In this document: in pieces, positions 17,105-26,635 of the stretch
How positions within the stretch are numbered: position 1 is the stretch's first letter
Layout: each line of letters begins with the position of its first letter
Source of the DNA: Nocardioides anomalus
GTDB taxonomy: Bacteria; Actinomycetota; Actinomycetes; Propionibacteriales; Nocardioidaceae
Reading direction: 5' to 3'
Assembly (NCBI RefSeq): GCF_011046535.1
Contig: NZ_CP049257.1
Span: forward strand, 3,658,001-3,722,000
Length of the DNA: 64,000 nt
Translations under genes and position numbers: made by a program
Notes under the pieces: generated by a model
The model's database searches: none
What the model saw: the letters and a program-made list of their open reading frames with translations, nothing else
Told to the model about the DNA's origin: nothing

Positions 17105-18379
17105 TCAGCGCCGTGCGACGGCGAGTCGGCCTTTGAGGAGGGGGACTGCGGGGTGGGGTTGGCCGCTGATGCGCTGGAGGGTGGCGAGGCAGACCTCGAG
17201 GACCTCGGTGTCGTAGGGGGCGAGCTCGCTGTAGCGGACGACGGCGTCGGGTTGGGGGTTGGCGAGGAGGGCTTCGCGGACGGCTACGGCGACGTACTCG
17301 GCGAGCTCGGAGAGGGCTGGGGAGTTGGTGCCGGGGAGGAGGTCGCCGCCGTAGGCGTCGACGGCGGCGGCGACGTCGCCGCGGCGCAGGAGGGCGAGGA
17401 CATGGTCGACGTCGGTGGCCACGGGCATGAGGAGGCGGTACGGGCGGGAGCCGAGCTGGCCGCCGACGGCTGCTCGGAGGTGGGAGACCTCGGCCTTGAG
17501 GGTGGAGAAGGTGATGGCCTGGTCGCCGTAGAGCATGGCGTGGAGCTGCTCGAGGCTGAGCCCCTCGGGGTGGAGCGCAAGGAGGGCGAGGACCTCGGTC
17601 TGCCTTCTGTTGAGGAGCAGGCGCTGGCCGTCGAGGTAGGTCTCGGCGGTGCCGAGGAGGGTCATGACCAGGCCGGGCTCGTGGGTGGCCTCGAGGGCGG
17701 AGGGGTGCTGGCTGGAGTGCGGCAGGGCGGTCTCGATGAGGCGGGCCATGACCCTTGCGGTGGCCAGGCCGATGGGGTGGGTGCGGTCCCAGGTGGTGGA
17801 GAGGTCGATGACGCCGAGCTTGGCGCCGGTGACGGGGTCGTGGACGGGGGCGGCCCAGCAGACCCAGTTGTGGACGATGGGCGCGAAGTGCTCGGCGCTG
17901 AAGACCATGGCGGGCTCGGCCAGGCGGTTGGCCAGGTCGAGGGCGTTGGTGCCGACGCTCTCGTCGTCCCAGCGGCCGCCGGCCACGAAGTTCACGGTCT
18001 CGGCCTTGCGGCGCATCACGCGGCCGCCGTACGTCCACAGGATGCGGGTGTCGGCGTCGGTGACGGCGATGACCAGATCGCCGTCCTCGGCGGTACGGCG
18101 GAGCTCCTGCTCGACGTTCTCGACCGCGACCTGGAGAGGCGAGCCGCGCCAGATGGAGCGGATCTCGTCCTCGTCGACGAGGGGCGCTTCCTTGACGTCG
18201 ACGGTGTTCGCCTTCACCGAGCGGGTCCAGGAGGTGAGGATCTCCGGGCGCACGATCGGTTCGAGGGCGTCGCCGTGCTCGACGAAGCTGGTCCAGGCGC
18301 GGACGGCTTCCTGGCGGCGTGTGGTGAGCTCACCCCGGGGCACGAGGTGGAGGCTACCTCGGGGTGTGATGGCCGTCAC
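17105..18379 (-). CDS. GAF-domain transcriptional regulator (AcoR-like N-terminus)
   Basis: This 424-residue regulator has an N-terminal segment with EILTSWTRS, the helical start seen in AcoR-type activators. A GAF sensor domain (about 80-240, including ESVGTNALD and HNWVCWAAPVHDP) follows, then a C-terminal helix-turn-helix region around RRQTEVLALLALHPEGLSLEQL. Unlike AcoR it lacks a sigma-54 AAA domain, as in actinobacterial GAF regulators that control alcohol or aldehyde oxidation genes. GTG 18379 overlaps the stop of the upstream hydrolase gene (GTGA), so it is the last gene of the operon that starts with the MoxR ATPase. Two partial copies lie downstream. Confidence 0.75.
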   Translation of the reverse strand: MTAITPRGSLHLVPRGELTTRRQEAVRAWTSFVEHGDALEPIVRPEILTSWTRSVKANTVDVKEAPLVDEDEIRSIWRGSPLQVAVENVEQELRRTAEDGDLVIAVTDADTRILWTYGGRVMRRKAETVNFVAGGRWDDESVGTNALDLANRLAEPAMVFSAEHFAPIVHNWVCWAAPVHDPVTGAKLGVIDLSTTWDRTHPIGLATARVMARLIETALPHSSQHPSALEATHEPGLVMTLLGTAETYLDGQRLLLNRRQTEVLALLALHPEGLSLEQLHAMLYGDQAITFSTLKAEVSHLRAAVGGQLGSRPYRLLMPVATDVDHVLALLRRGDVAAAVDAYGGDLLPGTNSPALSELAEYVAVAVREALLANPQPDAVVRYSELAPYDTEVLEVCLATLQRISGQPHPAVPLLKGRLAVARR

Positions 18380-19457
18380 CGGGGCTGGGCGTTCTGATTC
18401 CTGGTTCGGGCCAGCCGCTTCCGGAGGAAGGTGAGCGTCTCGTCCATGGCGGCCTGCCACTTGGCGTAGAACGCGTGGTCCTCCCCCGCCCAGAAGCGGA
18501 GCCGGCTGTCCACGCCGGCGTCCTGCATCAGCCGCTGGGTGGTCCGGGCCCAGGCGGGCGGGCAGGTGCCGTCGAGCTCGCCGTGGTGGACGAGGACGGG
18601 CTCGGTGATGCGGTCGAAGTACGTGCGCGGCGCGAGCTCGCGGTAAAAGCGCGGCCGCTCCTGCGGGGTGCCGAACCGGTCGAACAGCGCGGTCACCGAC
18701 TCCGGGCGCGAGGGCCGGGTGAAGTGGTCGAGGTTGTCCAGGAAGCGACTGCTGACCGAGTCGTAGATGACCGCGGCGCGGACCAGGCCGGGCTGGGTGA
18801 CGAGCGCGTTCATGGTCACGCCGCCGCCCATGGAGCGGCCGAGCATGGCCAGGCGGGTCTGGTCGACGTACGGCAGCTCCTTGAGGGCGTCGGCAGCGTT
18901 GACCGCGTCGCGGGAGTAGCCGAGGCGGGTCTCGCGGTCGAGCTGCGGGACGGGGTCGCCGGACGCATGGCCGCGGTAGTCGGTGTGCAGGACGACGTAC
19001 CCGGCACGGGCCAGGGCGTCCTGCTCTCGGGCAAGCCCCTGGCCGGTGACGTAGATCGACGGCTCGATGTAGCCGTGGTTGAGCACGATCGCCGGGAACG
19101 GACCCTTCCCCTTCGGGCGGACGAGGACCCCGGAGACGGTGAGGTCGTCGGAGCGGTACTCCACGTCGTAGCGGGTGTAGGCGTCGGTGGCGTACTCCTC
19201 GCGCAGGATGCGCGGCTTGCCGCCGTCCGGGGCCTGGCGCATGAGCGCCGGCAGCGAGACCGGGCTGGTGACCTCGGGCAGCGGCTCCTCGGTCGGCGTC
19301 GGGGCTGCCGTCGGGCTCGGGCTGCTCTGCGTCGGAGCGGCGGTAGTTTCACCGGTTGGCCGGTGAATCTTGTCGTCGTCCGAGGCGGGTGGGGCGGATG
19401 TGTCGCTGGTGCAGCCGGTCGCGAGGAGGAGGACGCCGGCGGCGGCGAGGCGGCGCA

Positions 19458-19458
<1 letters not shown>
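18376..19458 (-). CDS. Lipoprotein alpha/beta hydrolase (prolyl-oligopeptidase/dienelactone-hydrolase-like)
   Basis: This 360-residue protein begins with a signal peptide and lipobox (LLATGC), then a Ser/Thr/Pro-rich linker to about residue 60. The hydrolase domain shows NHGY for the oxyanion region, nucleophile elbow GRSMGG, a probable acid in HHGELDGTCP and histidine in GEDHAFY. It is probably an esterase or peptidase anchored outside the membrane; the substrate is unknown. ATG 19458 overlaps the stop of the XdhC gene by one base (TGATG), so it is co-translated with the molybdenum-enzyme maturation genes. A functional link with them is not established. Confidence 0.85.
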
Positions 19459-20586
<1,128 letters not shown>

Positions 20587-20594
<8 letters not shown>

Positions 20595-21735
20595 GGGCGA
20601 CCACCTCCACGAGTTCGGCGTACGTCGCCAGCGAGTGGCCGGCGAGGAAGTCGTCGCAGTGCGGCAGCGCGGCGACCACGCCCTGCTGGACGGGCTCGTA
20701 GCCGGTCTTGCCGCGGTGCGGGTTGACCCAGACCACCCGGTGGGCGATGCGCTGGAGCCGGGCCATCTGCTCGGCCAGCAGGGTCGGGTCGCCGCGCTCC
20801 CAGCCGTCGCTGAAGACCACCACGACCGCGCCGCGGGCGAGCCCGCGCTGGCCCCAGCGGTCCAGGAACATCCGCAGGGTCTCCCCCAGCCGGGTTCCGC
20901 CCGACCAGTCCGGAACCGTCTCGCCGGCGGCGACCAACGCGCGCTCGGGGTCGCGGCCGCGCAGCGCGCGGGTGACGTGGGTGAGCCGGGTGCCCACCGT
21001 GAAGGTCTCGACGTCGCCCGCCGTCTGGGTGAGGCGGTGGGCGAGGCGGAGCAGCGCGTCGGCGTACCCGCTCATCGAACCGGACACGTCCAAGAGAAGG
21101 ACGACGCGGCGCGGCTTGTTCCCACGGCGGCGCCAGGCGATGTCGGCGGGCTCGCCCATCTGGCGCAGCGAGGCGCGCAGGGTGCGGGGCGCGTCGACGG
21201 TGCCGCGGTGCCAGCGCTGGTGCCGGGAGGTACGCCGGCGCGGGGCGCGCGGGCGCAGGCTGGCGAACATCGCGGCCAGCCGCGCGCGCTCGGCGGCGGA
21301 CAGCCCGGCCACGTCGCGGTGGCGCAGCACCTCGGTGTCGCTGGCCATGGCCCGGACGATGTCCTCGTCGCTCTGGCCGGCGTCGGGGGCGTTGCCCTCG
21401 CTCAGCGGCATGCCGGCGAAGGTCGGCACCCCCTCCTCCGGCGGCCGCGGGCGGGGCAGGCCGTCGCGGGCGTTGAAGTAGGCCTGGTGCACCTGGTCGT
21501 AGCGGGCCAGGTCGTCGGGCGAGGCGCAGAGCGTGGCGCGCCCCGCGTCGTACGTCGCGCGCGCGTCGCCCAGCCCGACCAGCGAGACCGCCTCCAGGAA
21601 CCCCTGGGCGCGGTCCTGGGTGACCGGCACGCCCGCGGCGCGCAGGGCCCGGGTGAAGCCGAGCAGGACCTCGTCGGCCTCGTGTGCCAGCGCTTGGTCG
21701 GCTTCGAGGCTCGCTGGCGCTCGCACCTCAGCCAC
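20587..21735 (-). CDS. VWA domain-containing CoxE-like protein
   Basis: This 382-residue protein of the CoxE family has an N-terminal helical region and a C-terminal von Willebrand A domain. The MIDAS motif is DVSGSMSG, with the supporting threonine in SGGTRLGE and the aspartate in FSDGWERGD. In CO dehydrogenase operons CoxE works with the MoxR-type ATPase CoxD to build the active site. GTG 21735 is chosen because it lies just after the stop of the ATPase gene at 21738; upstream in-frame sequence only overlaps that gene. Confidence 0.88.
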
Positions 21736-21737
21736 CG

Positions 21738-22622
21738 TCAGGCCCGCAGCATCTGGTCCAGCGCCTGCTGGACGCGCTGGCCGTCCTCGCGGTACTTCAC
21801 CAGCGCGCCGAGGGTGCGGGCGGAGGTCTCGAGGTCGAGGTTGGTGGTGCCGAGGTGGTGCAGCGCGCGGGCCCAGTCGAGGGTCTCGGCCACGCCGGGC
21901 GGCTTCTGCAGGTGGGCGGTGTCGCGCAGCTGCTGGACCACGCCGACGACCTGGCGGGCCAGCTCCTCGGAGACCTCGGGCGCGCGGGAGCGGACGATCT
22001 GCACCTCGCGGTCCAGGCCCGGGTGCTCGATCCAGTGGTAGAGGCAGCGCCGCTTGAGCGCGTCGTGCAGCTCGCGGGTCCGGTTGGAGGTCAGCACCAC
22101 GATCGGCGGCGTCGCGGCCGCGACCGTGCCGAGCTCGGGGATGCTCACCTGGTAGGTCGACAGCACCTCGAGCAGGAAGGCCTCGAACTCGTCGTCGGCG
22201 CGGTCCACCTCGTCGACCAGCAGCACCGCCGGGCTCTGCTGGAGCGCGGCCAGCACCGGGCGGGCGAGGAGGAAGCGCTCGTCGTACAGGCTCTTCTCGG
22301 CCTCCTCCACGTCGCCACCGGAGCCCGCTGCCTCGAGCGCACGCAGGTGCAGGATCTGGCGGGGGAAGTCCCAGTCGTAGAGGGCCTGCGTGGCGTCGAT
22401 GCCCTCGTAGCACTGCAGCCGCACCAGCGGCAGGTCGAGCGTGGCGGCCAGGGCCTCGGCCAGCGCGGTCTTGCCGGTGCCGGGCTCGCCCTCGAGCAGC
22501 AGTGGGCGCTGCATGCGCAGGGCCAGGAACGTCACCGTGGCCAGCGCGTCGTCGCAGAGGTAGCCCGTCTCGCCGAGGCGTCCGGCCACGTCGTCGGCGC
22601 TCGCCGGCAGGGGCGTCTCCAT
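21738..22622 (-). CDS. MoxR-family AAA+ ATPase (CoxD-like)
   Basis: This 294-residue AAA+ ATPase has Walker A GEPGTGKT (about 44-51), Walker B LLVDEVDRAD, sensor 1 LTSNRTREL and an arginine-finger region KRRCLYHWIEHP. MoxR ATPases act as chaperones with VWA partners, and CoxD is the member that matures Mo-Cu CO dehydrogenase. It is the first gene of the operon MoxR-VWA-XdhC-hydrolase-GAF regulator. About 45 bases separate its ATG from the divergent patatin gene. Confidence 0.9.
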   Translation of the reverse strand: METPLPASADDVAGRLGETGYLCDDALATVTFLALRMQRPLLLEGEPGTGKTALAEALAATLDLPLVRLQCYEGIDATQALYDWDFPRQILHLRALEAAGSGGDVEEAEKSLYDERFLLARPVLAALQQSPAVLLVDEVDRADDEFEAFLLEVLSTYQVSIPELGTVAAATPPIVVLTSNRTRELHDALKRRCLYHWIEHPGLDREVQIVRSRAPEVSEELARQVVGVVQQLRDTAHLQKPPGVAETLDWARALHHLGTTNLDLETSARTLGALVKYREDGQRVQQALDQMLRA

Positions 22623-22666
22623 GCTTCGAGCCTACGTTCGGCCGGGTTGGGCTTACGTTGTCTCCC

Positions 22667-23740
22667 GTGCCGCGCAAGCTGCTGAGCGTCGACGGGGGCG
22701 GGGTCCGCGGGGTGGTGGCCCTCGAGGTCCTGGCGCGCATGGAGCAGGTGCTGCGCGACGAGTCCGGCGACCCGGGCCTGGTGCTGGGCGACTGGTTCGA
22801 CTACGTCGGCGGGACGAGCACCGGCGCGATCATCGCCGGCGGCATCGCGATCGGGCTGCCGGTGAGCCGGATCCAGCAGCTCTACCGCGAGAACATGCGC
22901 CACATCTTCACCCGGGCCGGGCTGCTCGGCCTGGTCCGCGCCCGGTACGACGAGGCGGGGATCGAGGAGGTGCTGCGCCGCGAGTTCGGCGAGGAGCGCA
23001 CGCTCGGCTCCCCCGACCTGCACTGCCTGCTGCTCCTGGGGATGCGCAACAGCTCGACCGGGTCGCCGTGGCCGGTGAGCAGCAACCCGGCCGGCCGCTA
23101 CAACCAGGGGCCGGGCTCCAACCTCGAGCTGCCGCTGTGGCAGCTGGTGCGCGCGTCGTCCGCGGCGCCGACGTTCTTCGTGCCCGAGGAGGTCGCGGTC
23201 GGCGGGCAGACGTTCGTGTTCAGCGACGGCGCGGTGACCACCCTCAACAACCCGGCGCTGCAGCTGGCGCTCATGGCCACGCTGCCGGCGTACCACCTGG
23301 GCTGGCCGACCGGGCGCGACGAGCTGCTGCTCGTCAGCGTGGGCACCGGCACCACCGAGCGCGCCCAGGCCGACCTGCGCGCCGACGACCTCAACCTGCT
23401 CAGCTACGCCACCGCCGTGCCCGAGGCGCTGATCCACAGCGCGGGCGTGCAGAACGACTACCTGTGCCGGGTCCTCGGCGAGTGCCGCCACGGCCCGGTC
23501 CTGGACAGCGAGCTCGGCGACCTGGTCGGCGGCGCCGGGCTGCTGCGGGAGCCGCTGTTCAGCTACGTCCGGTACGACGCGGAGACGCACCCGGGCAGCC
23601 TCGAGGCGCTCGGCGTCGGCCACCTGTCGCCGGAGCGGCTCGACGCCATCGACGGGGTGGACTTCCTGGAGGAGATGAGCGAGTTCGGGCGGGCCATCGC
23701 GCGGCGGGTCGAGGCCGCCCACTTCGACGGGTTCGTCTAG
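22667..23740 (+). CDS. Patatin-like phospholipase
   Basis: This 357-residue lipid acyl hydrolase shows the patatin signature DGGGVRG (oxyanion hole, about residues 8-14), nucleophile elbow GGTSTGA with the catalytic serine, and the catalytic aspartate in FSDGAV. It resembles the CapV/FabD-like patatin family, but I see no associated nucleotide cyclase nearby, so a defence role is not supported. GTG 22667 is chosen because the conserved domain starts immediately; longer starts run antisense into the ATPase gene. Its TAG shares the tetranucleotide CTAG with the convergent VOC gene. Confidence 0.9.
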   Translation: MPRKLLSVDGGGVRGVVALEVLARMEQVLRDESGDPGLVLGDWFDYVGGTSTGAIIAGGIAIGLPVSRIQQLYRENMRHIFTRAGLLGLVRARYDEAGIEEVLRREFGEERTLGSPDLHCLLLLGMRNSSTGSPWPVSSNPAGRYNQGPGSNLELPLWQLVRASSAAPTFFVPEEVAVGGQTFVFSDGAVTTLNNPALQLALMATLPAYHLGWPTGRDELLLVSVGTGTTERAQADLRADDLNLLSYATAVPEALIHSAGVQNDYLCRVLGECRHGPVLDSELGDLVGGAGLLREPLFSYVRYDAETHPGSLEALGVGHLSPERLDAIDGVDFLEEMSEFGRAIARRVEAAHFDGFV

Positions 23741-24126
23741 CCGCCGAGCAGGTCCCAGCGGTTGCCGGCGCAGTCGAGGAAGACCGCGACCGTGCCGTAC
23801 GCCTCGTGCCGCGGCTCCTCCAGGAACTCCACGCCGGCGGCCAGCATCCGTGCGTGCTGGGGCGCGAACGCCTCGACGTGCAGGAAGAAGCCCACGCGTC
23901 CGCCGGTCTGGCGGCCCACGGCGGCCTCCTGCTCCGGACCGTCGGCCCGGGCCAGCAACAGCCCCGCGCCACCGCCGGGCGGGCGGACGACGACCCAGCG
24001 CTTGGCGCGGCCGTCGTCGGTGGTGCTCGCGCGGTCCTCGGCGAGTTCGAAGCCCAGCGCGTCGACGAAGAAGGCGATCGCCTCGTCCTGGTCGTCGACG
24101 ACGAGGGTGGTGAGGTCCAGGCGCAC
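23737..24126 (-). CDS. VOC (glyoxalase/bleomycin-resistance-like) family protein
   Basis: This 129-residue single-module protein has the vicinal oxygen chelate pattern. The first half begins LDLTTLVVDDQDEAIAFFVD with ALGFEL, and the second contains VGFFLHVEAF and ends VAVFLDCAGNRWDLLG. Such proteins bind a metal and act as small dioxygenases, isomerases or binding proteins; no substrate can be named. The GTG start at 24126 begins exactly at the domain. It converges with the patatin gene and overlaps it by four bases. Confidence 0.85.
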   Translation of the reverse strand: MRLDLTTLVVDDQDEAIAFFVDALGFELAEDRASTTDDGRAKRWVVVRPPGGGAGLLLARADGPEQEAAVGRQTGGRVGFFLHVEAFAPQHARMLAAGVEFLEEPRHEAYGTVAVFLDCAGNRWDLLGG

Positions 24127-24143
24127 GCGGGCACTGTAGAGGG

Positions 24144-24416
24144 GTGCCGGAGCCCGACCCTTCGACGAGCTCAGGACACCGCCTGGAGCGCGCCATCCTC
24201 GACCTGCTCGACCGGCGGGCGCCCAAGACGATCTGCCCGTCCGACGTGGCCCGCGAGGTGGGTACGGCGGACGGCTGGCGCGCGCTGATGCAGCCGGTCC
24301 GCGACGCGGCCCAGCGGCTGGTGCAGCGCGGCGAGGTCGAGGTGACCCAGAAGGGCGAGGTCGTGGACCTGCCGACCGTGAAGGGCCCGGTGCGCATCCG
24401 GCGGCCCGAGCGGTGA
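24144..24416 (+). CDS. DUF3253 family protein
   Basis: This small 90-residue protein has a winged-helix-like body (LERAILDLLDRRAPKTICPS, DVAREVG, ALMQPVRDAAQRLVQRGEVE), typical of DUF3253. The GTG start lies 17 bases from the divergent VOC gene start. The N-terminal DPSTSSG segment is encoded by a CTTCGACGAGCTCAGGACA sequence resembling a dispersed repeat common in high-GC genomes, so the N-terminus may be an insertion. Molecular function is unknown; a nucleic-acid-binding role is plausible from the fold only. Confidence 0.8.
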   Translation: MPEPDPSTSSGHRLERAILDLLDRRAPKTICPSDVAREVGTADGWRALMQPVRDAAQRLVQRGEVEVTQKGEVVDLPTVKGPVRIRRPER

Positions 24417-24490
24417 GCGCGTAACGCCCCACGCGGGCGGCGACAGGAGACAGCAGGGGAGAGCTGTCGCCTGCGGCGCTCGGTGTCGAC

Positions 24491-24508
24491 CACCCACCTA
24501 GGTGGGTG
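24491..24508. promoter_or_regulatory. 18-bp perfect palindrome
   Basis: CACCCACCTAGGTGGGTG is a perfect 18-bp palindrome without a loop, followed by GTTT. It lies in the gap between DUF3253 and the small Cys-rich gene, 49 bases before the latter's ATG. It could be a protein-binding operator or the stem of a short terminator for DUF3253. Confidence 0.5.
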
Positions 24509-24556
24509 TTTGCCCGCGCCTGGCCGGCGTCACCGGAGGGGTGGAGGGAGAACGAG

Positions 24557-24703
24557 ATGGAAGACACCGAAGAAGCCGTGCCGCTGCTGCACGACCCGGC
24601 CTGCGGGGCGTGCGGCCACGCGGCCCACACCCACCTGTCCTGCGACGGGTGCGGGTGCGAGCCGACGCCGATGCCGGGATCCGAGCGGGTGGTTCAGACG
24701 TAG
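24557..24703 (+). CDS. Small Cys/His-rich protein, 48 residues
   Basis: A strong GGAGGGAG Shine-Dalgarno precedes the ATG. The product contains CGACGHAAHTH and CDGCGCEP, two CxxC pairs with nearby histidines, which could bind one zinc ion. It ends 10 bases inside the convergent MocA-like gene. I do not recognise a family. Its reality rests on the ribosome-binding site and the ordered Cys pattern. Confidence 0.55.
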   Translation: MEDTEEAVPLLHDPACGACGHAAHTHLSCDGCGCEPTPMPGSERVVQT

Positions 24704-25260
24704 CTGGGCGTGTCGACGTCCACGCCGCTGGCCAGGTCGCCGCACTCGACGAGCGCGGCGTCGTGCTGCTCGAGGTAGGCCTTGGCGCCGGAGTCACCGG
24801 TCGCGGCGGCCGCCACGGGCGCCCAGTGCGCCCGGCCCAGGAGGACCGGGTGGCCTGGGCGACCGTGGTACGACGCTCGGACGAGGGCCTCGTCTCCCTC
24901 GCGCTCAGAGAGCACGCGTCGTACCACGGCCGCGGTCAGGTCGGGCAGGTCCACCAGGCTCACCACAGCGGCCTGCATGTCGCTGCCCATCAGCGACTGC
25001 AGTCCCGATCGTAGTGAGGCGGACATGCCCGTGGTCCAGTCGTGGGCGACGACGACGTCGACGCCGAGACCGTCGAGGAGGCGGACCGCCTCGTCGGCCT
25101 CGGCGCCGAGCACCACCGTCACCCCGTTGCACCCACCGTTGCGCAGGACCTCCACCGACCTCTGGAGCCACGACGTCCCGTCAGCGTCGTGGACCAGCGC
25201 CTTGGGCCGGCCCATGCGGGATCCGGCACCAGCGGCGAGGAGGAGGCCCTGGGCGTTCAG
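24694..25260 (-). CDS. MobA/MocA-like nucleotidyltransferase with probable CTG start
   Basis: This is a molybdenum-cofactor cytidylyl/guanylyltransferase-like protein of about 188 residues. The nucleotide-binding loop reads LLLAAGAGSRMGRPKAL and the metal-binding region VSLVDLPDL. The first ATG (25215) lies inside this loop, so the true start must be upstream. The only sensible codon is CTG 25260-25258, which overlaps the previous stop as CTGA and has GAGAAGG 9 bases upstream. It is co-transcribed with a sigma factor and a membrane protein. It could add CMP or GMP to Mo cofactor for enzymes matured by the nearby XdhC block. Confidence 0.75.
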   Translation of the reverse strand: MNAQGLLLAAGAGSRMGRPKALVHDADGTSWLQRSVEVLRNGGCNGVTVVLGAEADEAVRLLDGLGVDVVVAHDWTTGMSASLRSGLQSLMGSDMQAAVVSLVDLPDLTAAVVRRVLSEREGDEALVRASYHGRPGHPVLLGRAHWAPVAAAATGDSGAKAYLEQHDAALVECGDLASGVDVDTPSYV

Positions 25261-25979
25261 CGGACGAACGCCTTCTCGAACAGCGGGGCGGCCTGGTCGG
25301 CCGGCCCGCCGTAGCAGAGCGACACCTGTCCGTCGAAGACTGCGACGAGGTAGGTGCCGCCGACCTGGAAGTCGGTCTTCTTGACGAGCGCGGCCACGTT
25401 GACCGGCGAGGAGCTGACCTGGACGGTCTGGCCGACGTCGCCGGCGTACACGTCGGTGGCGGTCAGCGTCACGGTGTCGCCCGAGATCGCGGTGACCTGG
25501 CCCTCGAAGGCCTGCGGGTACTGCGCGAGGATCGCCGGGTCCGGAGGGGCGCAGCGCGCCGAGGCGTCGGCGACCTCGAAGCTCGTGGTCTGACCGGCCA
25601 GCGGGGCGTGCCCGTCGATTGTGTCGTCGCTCGTGTCGGCGCTCGTGTCGGTGCCCGCCGGGCTGTCGCTGGTCGTGGAGCCCGCGCTAGGGGTGGGGCT
25701 GTCGTCGCCGCCGGCCAGCTGGGAGACCGCGAAGCCACCGGCTCCGGCGATCACGACCGCGGCGGCCGCGGCGACCAGCCAGGTGAGCGGGGTCCGCCGG
25801 CGGGCCGCGGGGGCCTCGTCGGTCTCGGGACGGATGTCGAGGTCGGCGCTCATGATGTCCTCCAGGAGGCTCGCGAGGGCGGCCGGGTCGGCCGGGGGAA
25901 CGACACGGGCGGGATCGCCGCCACGCAGCAGCGCGCGCAGGTCGTCGTCGTGGTCGAAGTCGAAGCGATCGGTGCTCAC
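25257..25979 (-). CDS. Membrane protein co-encoded with ECF sigma factor (possible anti-sigma)
   Basis: This 240-residue protein has a cytoplasmic N-terminus of about 65 residues, one membrane helix (LTWLVAAAAAVVIAGAGGFA) and an extracytoplasmic Ser/Thr-rich linker. A C-terminal domain with VTAISGDTVTLTATDVYAGD resembles an OB-like or beta-rich sensor. GTG 25979 overlaps the sigma-factor stop (GTGA), the classic arrangement of an anti-sigma partner. The N-terminal part lacks the HxxxCxxC zinc anti-sigma motif, so the anti-sigma role is inferred from context. Confidence 0.7.
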   Translation of the reverse strand: MSTDRFDFDHDDDLRALLRGGDPARVVPPADPAALASLLEDIMSADLDIRPETDEAPAARRRTPLTWLVAAAAAVVIAGAGGFAVSQLAGGDDSPTPSAGSTTSDSPAGTDTSADTSDDTIDGHAPLAGQTTSFEVADASARCAPPDPAILAQYPQAFEGQVTAISGDTVTLTATDVYAGDVGQTVQVSSSPVNVAALVKKTDFQVGGTYLVAVFDGQVSLCYGGPADQAAPLFEKAFVR

Positions 25980-26527
25980 GTGTCCCTCCCTTCTCTCACT
26001 GCTTCATGTCCGCCGGCCCGCTCGATCTTTCGCAACTCGTCCTTGAACTTTCCACGAGCCCGGTGCAGGCGGATGCTCACGGCGTTCGGGGTCAGGCCGA
26101 GCACGGCCGCGATCTCGCTGGGGCCCAGCTGCTCCCAGGCCCACAGGCGCAGCAGCTCAGCCTCCTCGGGGCGCATCGTGGCCAGGACCGCGGCCACCCG
26201 CTCCTCGGCACCGCTGCCCTCGTCGTCGGCCGGCGCGGCCTCCTGCGGCGGGTCGACGACGGTGATCTTGGCGGCCAGGCGCCACTGGCGCCGACCGCTG
26301 CGCTCCTCGTTGGCCAGGCAGTTGCGGGCCACGCCGTAGACCCACGGCAGCGCCGGGTCGGGGACCTGGTCGAGGCGGCGCCAGCAGACCAGCAGGGTCT
26401 CGGCGAGCACGTCGTCGGCGGTGTCGGGATCGGTACGCCGGGCGAGGAAGCGGCGCACCGGCTCGGCGACCTCCGCCGCGAGCGCCTCGAAGCGCGCGCG
26501 GGCGTCGTCGTCGGGCGCCTGGGTCAC
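25976..26527 (-). CDS. ECF RNA polymerase sigma factor
   Basis: This 183-residue sigma-70 family protein shows region 2 with DTADDVLAETLLVCWRRLDQ and ALPWVYGVARNCLAN, and region 4 with LLRLWAWEQLGPSEIAAVLG followed by TPNAVSIRLHRARGKF. GTG 26527 is chosen; upstream in-frame sequence is antisense to the neighbouring plus-strand gene. Its stop overlaps the start of the membrane protein, which probably controls it. Target promoters cannot be read from the window. Confidence 0.88.
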   Translation of the reverse strand: MTQAPDDDARARFEALAAEVAEPVRRFLARRTDPDTADDVLAETLLVCWRRLDQVPDPALPWVYGVARNCLANEERSGRRQWRLAAKITVVDPPQEAAPADDEGSGAEERVAAVLATMRPEEAELLRLWAWEQLGPSEIAAVLGLTPNAVSIRLHRARGKFKDELRKIERAGGHEAVREGRDT

Positions 26528-26635
26528 ACCGACAACCCTCACACACGACCCTGGCCAGCCGCGGTCCCCGGCCCCTACGTTGCGGGCACGAGCCCCCGGA
26601 TCACGCCCTCGTTCGTCGTCGCCGTCCTGGCCCTC

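Noticed and set aside
22667..23740. Patatin gene as a CBASS-type effector
   Set aside because: No cyclic-nucleotide synthase or accessory genes lie nearby; neighbours are metabolic genes.
24483..26339. A long plus-strand open frame over the MocA/sigma region
   Set aside because: It is antisense to genes with clear motifs and contains only Arg/Gly-rich low-complexity sequence typical of high-GC shadow frames.
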